Source: Novosphingobium sp. (GTDB lineage Bacteria > Pseudomonadota > Alphaproteobacteria > Sphingomonadales > Sphingomonadaceae). From it: a DNA stretch of 6,317 nucleotides. Made by a program: the position numbers and the translations under genes. Within the stretch, counting starts at the first letter, position 1. Each line of letters starts with the position of its first letter. Below the pieces are notes generated by a model. The model did no database searches. It worked only from the letters and a program-made list of their open reading frames with translations, and was not told where the DNA came from. This document shows, in pieces, positions 1-4,954 of the stretch. The stretch spans positions 1-6,317 of the forward strand of contig JAJTFU010000136.1 in the NCBI GenBank assembly GCA_021299075.1. The letters run 5' to 3'.

Positions 1-1
1 G

Positions 2-475
2 GCTGCTCGCATCGCCAAATGGAGCGCCGATCGCGCCGCACCGCGGCTGCGGATCGCCCTGCCGGCCGGGCCAGGTAGCGACGTGCTGTTCGCGCGGCTG
101 GCGGATGACTTCAAGGCCATCGGTGTCGAGGCTGTCCAGGTGCGCGAGAATGCCCAGGCTGACCTGCGGCTGGTCGATACGGTGGCGCGCTATGTCCGGA
201 CCGGGTGGTTCCTCAACCAGCTGAGCTGTGCCAGCAACCGCGTGTTGTGCAGCCCCAGTGCGGACCGCCTCGCGGGCCTCGCCCTGCTCGAGCCCGACCC
301 GGCCAAGCGGGCCGACCTGTTTGCCCAGGCCGAAGCGCAACTGACCATTGCCAACACCTTCATTCCCTTTGGCGTGCCGGTCCGCTGGTCGCTGGTCAGC
401 GGGCAGACCACGGGCTTCATGCCCAACCCCTGGAACGTCCATCCCTTGATGCCGCTGGCCATGCTCCCCAAATAG
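2..475 (+). CDS. ABC transporter solute-binding protein, peptide/nickel type, C-terminal part (5' truncated)
   Basis: The reading frame is open from base 2 to the TAG at 473-475, so the window holds only the last 157 or so residues; the true start lies upstream. The fragment resembles the C-terminal lobe of family 5 extracellular solute-binding proteins (SBP_bac_5), which capture oligopeptides or similar ligands in the periplasm for an ABC importer. Points of similarity are a substrate-lobe segment ending in an Asn-Gln pair (FLNQLS), an Asp-Pro-Ala-Lys-Arg turn followed by a helix of the 'R..LF.QAE..L' type, and a closing stretch with 'IPFGVPVRWSLV' and 'NPWNVHPLMPLAML'. These proteins usually run to 500 or more residues, so signal peptide and ligand pocket are not visible. 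The ligand cannot be inferred. The downstream DUF4112 gene follows after 44 bases on the same strand, so co-transcription is possible. Family assignment is by pattern recognition only. Confidence 0.68.
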   Translation, partial: AARIAKWSADRAAPRLRIALPAGPGSDVLFARLADDFKAIGVEAVQVRENAQADLRLVDTVARYVRTGWFLNQLSCASNRVLCSPSADRLAGLALLEPDPAKRADLFAQAEAQLTIANTFIPFGVPVRWSLVSGQTTGFMPNPWNVHPLMPLAMLPK

Positions 476-519
476 GGTCGTGCGGCCGCTGTGGTCCGCG
501 CTTGATGACGGGATTGCCG

Positions 520-954
520 ATGGACGTTCAGAGGCCTGCCGCCCGCCCCCGCCGACTCGATCCGCTTCCGGCCGACCTGCCGTTGGGGACCGATCCGGTT
601 TCGATCCGCCGCCGGGTCGAGGCGCTTGAGCGCCTGCTCGAAGGGATTGTCGAGATTCCGGTGCTGCGCCGCAAGGTCGGGCTGGATGCAATTGCCGGGG
701 TGATCCCGGTCGCCGGGGACCTGCTGACCGCCGCGATGGGGCTCTATCTGGTCTGGGAAGCCCGCAACCTGGGCCTGCCGCGCTGGCAGCTTTGGCGAAT
801 GATGGCCAATGTCGGGATCGATACGGCGATTGGCGCCGTGCCGCTCGCGGGTGACCTGTTTGACCTGCTCTACAGATCCAACACCCGGAATTTGCGGATC
901 ATTCGCAAGCATCTTGATCGGCACCATCCGGCCACCCGGGTAATCGAGAGCTGA
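520..954 (+). CDS. DUF4112 family membrane protein
   Basis: This encodes a 144-residue protein of the DUF4112 family, whose function is unknown. After a proline/arginine-rich N-terminus (residues 1-30), there are two similar motifs: GLDAIAGVIPVAGD at about 54-67 and GIDTAIGAVPLAGD at about 99-112. Each has an aspartate, a Gly-x-x-Pro turn and a closing Gly-Asp, and each is followed by a hydrophobic or amphipathic helix, so the protein looks like an internal duplication. The 'N...D' and 'SNTRN' residues (97-101, 120-124) are also typical of the family. It is probably membrane-associated. An in-frame ATG five codons upstream (505) is a possible start. I prefer 520 because ACGGGA at 508-513 is a weak Shine-Dalgarno six bases ahead, while nothing useful precedes 505. 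I see no terminator before ctrA, so some read-through into ctrA is possible. Confidence 0.85.
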   Translation: MDVQRPAARPRRLDPLPADLPLGTDPVSIRRRVEALERLLEGIVEIPVLRRKVGLDAIAGVIPVAGDLLTAAMGLYLVWEARNLGLPRWQLWRMMANVGIDTAIGAVPLAGDLFDLLYRSNTRNLRIIRKHLDRHHPATRVIES

Positions 955-967
955 AGGCACCCTCCGC

Positions 968-1031
968 GACTCGCCGGATTTCTGCCGTTTACGAGAAATT
1001 AACCTTTCCTCTTCATTGGTCATATGGTTAA
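968..1031 (+). promoter_or_regulatory. Putative ctrA promoter with CtrA boxes and a GANTC site
   Basis: Three elements known from CtrA-controlled promoters lie in this gap. TTTA-N7-TTAACC at 988-1004 matches the CtrA consensus TTAA-N7-TTAAC with one mismatch in the left half. ATGGTTAA at 1024-1031 is the exact reverse complement of TTAACCAT, the 8-mer CtrA half-site described in Caulobacter. GACTC at 968-972 is a CcrM (GANTC) methylation target. The TTAACC at 999-1004 sits where a -35 box would be relative to a possible -10 TATGGT at 1023-1028 (18-base spacer), the usual arrangement for CtrA activation. The inverted half-site overlaps that -10, as expected for repression. Positive and negative autoregulation plus GcrA/CcrM control is known for Caulobacter ctrA; applying it here is inference. 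GANTC alone is common and weak evidence. Confidence 0.55.
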
Positions 1032-1037
1032 TGACAG

Positions 1038-1065
1038 GCAATGACCCTTGCCAAGGGGTTATTGC
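1038..1065 (+). promoter_or_regulatory. Stable hairpin in the ctrA leader
   Basis: Bases 1038-1049 pair with 1054-1065 along 12 uninterrupted positions, two of them G-U wobbles in RNA (1043-1060 and 1048-1055), around the four-base loop GCCA at 1050-1053. If transcription starts just after the proposed -10 at 1023-1028, the hairpin lies near the 5' end of the ctrA mRNA and ends 28 bases before the start codon. No T-run follows, so it is not an intrinsic terminator. Part of it, CCCTTGCC at 1045-1052, can instead pair with GGCAA-A-GGG at 1076-1084, which overlaps the Shine-Dalgarno sequence. Both pairings are visible in the sequence; any regulatory use is inference. Confidence 0.5.
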
Positions 1066-1080
1066 GGGACCACGGGGCAA

Positions 1081-1086
1081 AGGGGG
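1081..1086 (+). promoter_or_regulatory. ctrA Shine-Dalgarno sequence
   Basis: AGGGGG ends seven bases before the ATG at 1094 and fixes that codon as the ctrA start. The frame is open upstream to a TTG at 1016, but that region is the promoter and leader and is absent from known CtrA proteins. GGG at 1084-1086 could also pair with CCC at 1091-1093 just ahead of the start codon. Confidence 0.75.
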
Positions 1087-1093
1087 ATTACCC

Positions 1094-1789
1094 ATGCGCG
1101 TACTGCTGATCGAGGACGAGCCGACCACGGCACGAGCCATCGAACTGATGCTGACCACTGAAGGCTTCAATGTCTATTCGACCGACCTGGGCGAAGAGGG
1201 ATTGGACCTCGGCAAGCTCTATGATTACGACATCATCCTCCTCGACCTGAACCTGCCCGATATGCACGGGTATGACGTGCTCAAGAAGTTGCGCGTCGCC
1301 AAGGTTCAGACCCCGGTGCTGATCCTGTCGGGCATTTCGGAGATGGATTCGAAGGTTCGCTCCTTCGGTTTCGGGGCTGACGATTACGTCACCAAGCCGT
1401 TCCACCGCGAAGAACTGGTCGCCCGCATCCACGCCGTGGTGCGCCGTTCCAAGGGCCATTCGCAGTCGATCATCCGCACCGGCAAGCTGGCTGTGAACCT
1501 GGATGCCAAGACCGTCGAGGTCGATGGTGCCCGCGTCCACCTGACCGGCAAGGAATATGCGATGCTTGAGCTGCTCTCGCTGCGCAAGGGCACCACGCTG
1601 ACCAAGGAAATGTTCCTCAACCACCTTTATGGCGGGATGGACGAACCCGAACTCAAGATCATCGACGTGTTCATCTGCAAGCTGCGCAAGAAGCTGGCGC
1701 ACGCCTGCGGCGGTGAAAACTACATCGAAACCGTCTGGGGCCGCGGCTATGTCCTGCGCGATCCGGGCGAAGAGGCTGTCGCCGCCTGA
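1094..1789 (+). CDS. ctrA: Cell-cycle response regulator CtrA
   Basis: CtrA is the OmpR-type response regulator that, in Caulobacter, controls replication initiation, division, flagellar and pilus genes after phosphorylation through the CckA-ChpT relay. In many other alphaproteobacteria it is non-essential and mainly governs motility. This copy is 231 residues, the same length as the Caulobacter protein. The receiver domain (about 1-120) has the acidic pair E7/D8, the phosphoacceptor D51 in LLDLNLPDMHG, S79 in the ILSG motif and K101 in VTKPF. The winged-helix DNA-binding domain (about 125-225) contains the nearly invariant CtrA blocks VNLDAKTVEV, LTGKEYAMLELLSLRKGTTL, FLNHLYGGMDEPELKIIDVF and ETVWGRGYVLRDP. 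The protein ends in Ala-Ala, matching the C-terminal signal needed for ClpXP-dependent turnover in Caulobacter. An AGGGGG ribosome site supports the start. It appears to be a single-gene unit, with its own candidate promoter upstream and a strong terminator downstream. Confidence 0.98.
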   Translation: MRVLLIEDEPTTARAIELMLTTEGFNVYSTDLGEEGLDLGKLYDYDIILLDLNLPDMHGYDVLKKLRVAKVQTPVLILSGISEMDSKVRSFGFGADDYVTKPFHREELVARIHAVVRRSKGHSQSIIRTGKLAVNLDAKTVEVDGARVHLTGKEYAMLELLSLRKGTTLTKEMFLNHLYGGMDEPELKIIDVFICKLRKKLAHACGGENYIETVWGRGYVLRDPGEEAVAA

Positions 1790-1815
1790 GAATAAGTACC
1801 CGTTGGTTTGAAGGT

Positions 1816-1846
1816 GGCCCGCTTCCCCTGGAAGCGGGCCGTTTTC
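1816..1846 (+). terminator. Rho-independent terminator of ctrA
   Basis: GGCCCGCTTCC at 1816-1826 pairs perfectly with GGAAGCGGGCC at 1830-1840 (11 base pairs, loop CCT), followed at once by GTTTTC on the + strand. It lies 27 bases after the ctrA stop codon. The reverse strand has no T-run after the stem, so it should act mainly on ctrA and not on the convergent gene ending at 1863. Confidence 0.92.
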
Positions 1847-1862
1847 ATTTGGGCCGGGCGGT

Positions 1863-2684
1863 TCAACCGACCCGCGTGAAGAAGGTCGTTTCCAGCTTGG
1901 GCATTTCCTGGCCGGCCCAGACAATGGTTTCGGTCATCGTCTTCTGATCCTTGGCCACCGCATAGACGCGCGTTGAAACGGGCGTGCCGTTCTTGCCCAG
2001 CGTCATGACCAGGGTGTTCGGGGCGGGCTGGCGCAGCGCGACCGTATCGATGAAGTCCATGTTGCCGCTGATCGGGACTGGCACGCCATCTAGCGCGGCG
2101 GTTGATTCGGCGCGGCGGGTGCGGCCATCGGGATCCACGATTTCGACCACGGCCGTCCACTTCTGATCATCGCTGACGCGGAAGGACATGGTGACCTGGC
2201 GCGGGCGCTCCTCTACCGGGATGCGCGCAACGTCGAGCGACCAGCGCCCGACCAGCGGGGGCGACTTGGGGGCCGCAGTGAGCGCGATTGGCGCGGGTGC
2301 AGATGGCTGCGCCGGGTTATTCGCCGCAAGCATCAGTCCAACGGCAGCGGCTGGCAGGGTAAGTAGCATGGCAATCGTTCCTTTCGACCATGGATGCCCC
2401 TTGCGGGGCTGGTCCTGAGCCTTGGTCAGGGAACGCGGGCCGACCAGATCGATATTCTTGTCCCAGATTTTCTGGGCATCGAGCAGCCGCGCCAGTTCGC
2501 GGCTGCTGCCCACCCCGGTCTTGCGCCGCGCATCGCGCAACCGCTCATTGATCGAGGCTTCCGACTTGCCGAGCGTTGCAGCGATCGACTTGACCGTATG
2601 GCCGGCTGCGAGCAGCCGCAGGACCTCTACTTCCTTGTCATTCAGCGCGGCAATTTCAGCCGGGATGGGAAAGTGAACCGTCAT
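1863..2684 (-). CDS. LuxR-type HTH protein with one membrane span and an extracytoplasmic domain
   Basis: This 273-residue protein appears to be a one-component membrane regulator. Residues about 13-68 match the GerE/LuxR helix-turn-helix: LNDKEVEVLRLLAAGHT, then KSIAATLGKSEASINERL, then a region ending SSRELARLL. A basic linker (about 82-101) leads to one hydrophobic span at about 103-121 (IAMLLTLPAAAVGLMLA). This is followed by a Pro/Ala-rich stretch (122-142) and a C-terminal domain (about 143-273) rich in predicted beta strands, beginning LVGRWSLDVARIPVEERP. By the positive-inside rule the HTH would be cytoplasmic and the C-terminal domain periplasmic, a ToxR/CadC-like layout with a different DNA-binding domain. 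There is no receiver domain. The ATG at 2684 is chosen because the HTH follows directly; the frame stays open into trmB, but using that would overlap the divergent gene. The Shine-Dalgarno is poor (GGTGA about 11 bases ahead). Ligand and targets are unknown. Similar HTH-plus-C-terminal-domain proteins occur in sphingomonads, but I cannot name a family for the C-terminal domain. Confidence 0.85.
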   Translation of the reverse strand: MTVHFPIPAEIAALNDKEVEVLRLLAAGHTVKSIAATLGKSEASINERLRDARRKTGVGSSRELARLLDAQKIWDKNIDLVGPRSLTKAQDQPRKGHPWSKGTIAMLLTLPAAAVGLMLAANNPAQPSAPAPIALTAAPKSPPLVGRWSLDVARIPVEERPRQVTMSFRVSDDQKWTAVVEIVDPDGRTRRAESTAALDGVPVPISGNMDFIDTVALRQPAPNTLVMTLGKNGTPVSTRVYAVAKDQKTMTETIVWAGQEMPKLETTFFTRVG

Positions 2685-2806
2685 GCCAGTTGAATCACCA
2701 CATGCGCTGCGGAGCGTCCATCCCAATTTTCTTGTGCTGCTTTGCCTGCGGGGCGGATCGCCGCTGTTCTTGACCCCTGCTGGCCCGGCTGCCACAGGCA
2801 CCGCCC
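2685..2806. other. Divergent intergenic region between the HTH regulator and trmB
   Basis: This 122-base gap must contain the start signals for two divergent genes. I could not find a convincing -35/-10 pair in either direction. TTGACC at 2770-2775 has no acceptable -10 partner, and only short inverted repeats are present, such as CGCT-GCGG-AGCG at 2705-2716 and GGCG-GAT-CGCC at 2752-2762. A GANTC site lies at 2692-2696. An operator for the HTH protein would be expected here if it controls itself, but none is evident. Confidence 0.5.
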
Positions 2807-3523
2807 ATGACCGCGCATAAACCCGGCGATCCAACCACGATCAACCGCCTTTACGGCCGCGCCAAGGGCAAGCCGCTGCGCCAGGGCCAGCAGGCCCTGG
2901 TCGACCAGCTGCTGCCGCAGATCGCCGTGCCGGCCGAGGGCGAGTTTACTGCCGAGCGGTTGTTCGGCCAGGATTGCCCGCTCCATTTCGAGATCGGCTT
3001 TGGCGGGGGTGAGCATATGGCGGCGCGGGCCGACATGCTGCCTGACCATGGCTTCATCGGGGCCGAACCGTTCCTCAACGGCGTCGCCCAGGCGCTGACC
3101 CATGTCGCCGGCGATAACGGCGCGCATCCGCCGCTCGGCAATGTCCGGATCTGGCATGGCGATGCGCTGGACGTGCTGCGCCGCATTCCGGATGGGTCGC
3201 TCTCGTTCCTTTATCTGCTGCATCCCGATCCCTGGCCCAAGGCGCGCCATGCCAAGCGGCGGATGATGAACGACGGCCCGGTTGACCTGTTCGCGGCCAA
3301 GCTGAAGCCGGGTGGGGAGTTCCGCTTTGGCACCGATCATGCTGTCTATGTCCGTCACGCGCTGATGGTGATGCGCCGCCATACTGATCAGTTCGAATGG
3401 CTGATCGACAAGCCGCAGGATTTCCAGAAGCGGCCGGGCGGCTGGCCCGAAACGCGCTATGAGCACAAGGCGCGGACCGTTTACGGTCACGAGGTCTGGT
3501 ACTTCCGCTACCGTCGCCGCTGA
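2807..3523 (+). CDS. trmB: tRNA (guanine46-N7)-methyltransferase TrmB
   Basis: TrmB transfers a methyl group from S-adenosylmethionine to N7 of guanosine 46 in the variable loop of tRNAs, stabilising the tRNA core; it acts in the cytoplasm. The 238-residue length is normal. Motifs in order are the SAM-binding loop FEIGFGGGEH at 61-70, the adenosine-binding acidic residue E87 in IGAEPF, D119 in WHGDAL, the family signature PDPWPKARHAKRR at 140-152 with its conserved Asp and Lys, GTDH at 175-178, and TRYEHKA at 216-222, which matches the T-x-x-E motif near the active site. All residues expected to be catalytic or binding are present. The ATG at 2807 is the first usable start, since an in-frame TGA lies a short way upstream, at 2771-2773. 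The ribosome site is weak. It is divergent from the HTH regulator and 96 bases ahead of the next gene. A palindrome TGGCGCGCCA at 3538-3547 follows but has no T-run. Confidence 0.97.
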   Translation: MTAHKPGDPTTINRLYGRAKGKPLRQGQQALVDQLLPQIAVPAEGEFTAERLFGQDCPLHFEIGFGGGEHMAARADMLPDHGFIGAEPFLNGVAQALTHVAGDNGAHPPLGNVRIWHGDALDVLRRIPDGSLSFLYLLHPDPWPKARHAKRRMMNDGPVDLFAAKLKPGGEFRFGTDHAVYVRHALMVMRRHTDQFEWLIDKPQDFQKRPGGWPETRYEHKARTVYGHEVWYFRYRRR

Positions 3524-3619
3524 AAACTGTACCGATCTGGCGCGCCAACCAAGTCGCCGTCCCGCTGCCGCCCGATTCAGGCTAGAACCCGGCATCTCCA
3601 GAGCGAAAGGAGGATCGGC

Positions 3620-3988
3620 ATGCGCAAGACCCTTCCCATGTTGGCGGCATTGGTCCTGGCCGCCCCGGCCGCGGCCATGGTTGACGGTGGCTGGCCGGTT
3701 CTGGCCGAAGCGCGCGATGCCGAATGCCAGCTGACGGTCACCGGCAACGGCCGCTACGTGCTAATTGCCGCCGAAGGGCTGGGTGGCGGCAATGCGGCAC
3801 GTTACGTGCTGCGCAATGGCGACATGAAGCCGATCGACTGGTCCGTCCGCGCCGATGCGGCAGGACGTTTCGCCCGCTATTACGTTCCCTTCCGCTGGGG
3901 CCAGCGCGGCGGGACCGTGCAGGTTGACGTGACCAGCGCAGACTGCCGCTTGTCAGCCAGCTTTCCGTGGGAGCGCTATTCCGGCTGA
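3620..3988 (+). CDS. Small secreted hypothetical protein with two cysteines
   Basis: I do not recognise this 122-residue protein. It begins with a clear Sec signal peptide: Arg-Lys at 2-3, a hydrophobic core MLAALVLAAPAAA at 7-19, and a likely signal peptidase I cut after Ala19. There is no lipobox cysteine. The mature part of about 103 residues has exactly two cysteines, C36 and C109, near its two ends, which could form a disulfide closing a small beta-rich domain. Short alternating hydrophobic segments (QLTVTGNGRYVLIAAEG, VQVDVTSADC) and many aromatic residues support a beta fold. The start is well fixed by AGGAGG at 3608-3613, six bases before the ATG, the best ribosome site in the window. 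TAGAAC at 3583-3588 could be a -10 element, but I see no matching -35. It could be co-transcribed with trmB or have its own promoter. Function unknown; probably periplasmic. Confidence 0.8.
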   Translation: MRKTLPMLAALVLAAPAAAMVDGGWPVLAEARDAECQLTVTGNGRYVLIAAEGLGGGNAARYVLRNGDMKPIDWSVRADAAGRFARYYVPFRWGQRGGTVQVDVTSADCRLSASFPWERYSG

Positions 3989-4028
3989 GGCCCGAATCGA
4001 TTGCCACAGACTGATCCAGCTGGCCTCA
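3986..4028. repeat. Inverted repeat at the end of the secreted-protein gene
   Basis: TGAGGCC at 3986-3992, which includes the stop codon of the upstream gene, is the exact reverse complement of GGCCTCA at 4022-4028. The 29-base loop is long and no T-run follows, so this is at best a weak RNA structure and possibly chance. Confidence 0.3.
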
Positions 4029-4038
4029 AACCCGGCGC

Positions 4039-4095
4039 GGTTCAGGGTTGCGCTCGGACTGCCTGCTGAACCAACGCAGGCCGCCGTAGGATAAT
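4039..4095 (+). promoter_or_regulatory. Possible promoter with an overlapping inverted repeat, upstream of the TSUP gene
   Basis: CTGAAC at 4066-4071 and GATAAT at 4090-4095 with an 18-base spacer are a reasonable sigma-70 type pair for the gene starting at 4187. The -35 candidate is the right arm of an inverted repeat, GGTTCAG at 4039-4045 with CTGAACC at 4066-4072. A second short repeat, GCCTGC at 4061-4066 with GCAGGC at 4076-4081, shares one base with it. These could be an operator or alternative hairpins. No experimental pattern is matched, so this is only a candidate. Confidence 0.3.
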
Positions 4096-4136
4096 TTCGC
4101 TTCGGCGCACCACGGAAAAACTATGTGGCAAGGGTG

Positions 4137-4162
4137 CGATGCAAACTCTAGTTTTTTGATCG
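4137..4162 (+). other. Imperfect hairpin in the TSUP gene leader
   Basis: CGAT at 4137-4140 pairs with ATCG at 4159-4162, C4142 with G4158, and AAAC at 4143-4146 with GTTT at 4151-4154 around loop TCTA, leaving a single-base and a three-base bulge. The six-T run (4152-4157) is inside the right arm, so it is not an ordinary terminator. It lies 12 bases before the AAGGAG ribosome site. Significance is uncertain. Confidence 0.25.
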
Positions 4163-4186
4163 ACAAAGCCCACGAAGGAGTCGGTC

Positions 4187-4951
4187 ATGGATCTTGGCGC
4201 AATCGACCTCGCCTACCTGCTCCCGTTCATTGCGGTGGGCTTTGCGGCGCAGCTGGTCGATGGCGCGCTTGGCATGGCCTTTGGCGTTGTCTCGAACACC
4301 CTGTTGGTCGGGGTGCTGGGCGTGCCCCCTGCGCAAGCCTCGCAGCGGGTCCATCTGGTTGAGTGCTTTACCACGGCGGCGTCCGGAATCAGCCACCTGC
4401 TGCACGGCAATATCGACGGCAAGCTGTTCGTCCGCCTGCTCATCCCCGGGATCATTGGCGGCGTGGCCGGAGCCTATGTGCTGACCTCGCTCCATGCCGA
4501 TGTGGTCAAGCCGTTCGTGCTGACCTACCTCGCGGGTATCGGTCTTTACCTGCTGTGGCGCGGCCTGATGTATCCGCCGCGCGTGCGCGAGGCCAAGCTG
4601 GTCGCGCCGCTGGGTCTGGTTGGCGGATTCCTGGATGCTGCCGGCGGTGGCGGCTGGGGCCCGGTCGTGACTTCCAACCTGCTGATCCAGGGGGCCGATC
4701 CGCGCAAGGTCGTCGGGACGGTCAATTCGGTCGAGTTTTTCCTGACGCTGACGATCAGCGCCGCCTTCATTTACCACTTGGGCTTTGCCGACGTTGCAGG
4801 TGCTACGCTGGGCCTGCTCATCGGCGGGATGGCGGCAGCCCCGATCGGAGCCTGGGCGGCCAAGCACTTCCCGCCCAAGACCATGCTGATCCTGGTCGGG
4901 ATCGTGCTGACCCTGACCAGCGGCTACGGCGTTTACCGCGCCTGGGCGTGA
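4187..4951 (+). CDS. TSUP-family membrane transporter (sulfite exporter TauE/SafE-like)
   Basis: This 254-residue integral membrane protein belongs to the TSUP family (TauE/SafE, DUF81), whose studied members export small organic or sulfur anions such as sulfite or sulfoacetate. It shows the family's two-fold internal repeat: a first unit at about 18-77 with LVDGALGMAFGVVSN, VPPAQASQRVHLVECFTT and GISHLLHGNID, and a second at about 143-202 with FLDAAGGGGWGPVVTSN, DPRKVVGTVNSVEFFLT and AAFIYHLGFAD. About seven or eight hydrophobic segments can be traced, including 83-103, 106-125, 203-222 and 232-250. AAGGAG at 4175-4180, six bases before the ATG, supports the start. It stands alone behind a 198-base leader, so it is likely a single-gene unit. 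No sulfur-metabolism gene is next to it, so the substrate cannot be deduced. Its stop codon is three bases from the stop of the convergent malic enzyme gene, and I see no terminator between them. Confidence 0.93.
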   Translation: MDLGAIDLAYLLPFIAVGFAAQLVDGALGMAFGVVSNTLLVGVLGVPPAQASQRVHLVECFTTAASGISHLLHGNIDGKLFVRLLIPGIIGGVAGAYVLTSLHADVVKPFVLTYLAGIGLYLLWRGLMYPPRVREAKLVAPLGLVGGFLDAAGGGGWGPVVTSNLLIQGADPRKVVGTVNSVEFFLTLTISAAFIYHLGFADVAGATLGLLIGGMAAAPIGAWAAKHFPPKTMLILVGIVLTLTSGYGVYRAWA

Positions 4952-4954
4952 TCC

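Noticed and set aside
1016..1093. N-terminal extension of CtrA from an in-frame TTG
   Set aside because: Known CtrA proteins start at MRVLLIED; the extension covers the promoter and leader, and the AGGGGG site points to 1094.
190..1170. Long open frame on the - strand (326 codons) across the solute-binding, DUF4112 and ctrA start regions
   Set aside because: It is antisense to three well-supported genes, is rich in Arg/Pro/Gly/Gln typical of out-of-frame high-GC DNA, and has no recognisable domain.
2685..2834. N-terminal extension of the HTH protein to an upstream ATG at 2834
   Set aside because: It would overlap the start of trmB and adds 50 low-complexity residues ahead of a complete HTH domain.
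3538..3547. Perfect palindrome TGGCGCGCCA after trmB as terminator or operator
   Set aside because: Too short to form a useful hairpin (no loop) and no T-run follows; 10-base GC palindromes are expected by chance in such DNA.
2681..3595. 304-codon open frame on the - strand over trmB
   Set aside because: trmB motifs on the + strand are unequivocal; the antisense translation has no family resemblance.
4151..4158. Six-T run before the TSUP gene as an intrinsic terminator or attenuator
   Set aside because: No GC-rich stem precedes it; the only stem available uses the T-run as one of its own arms.
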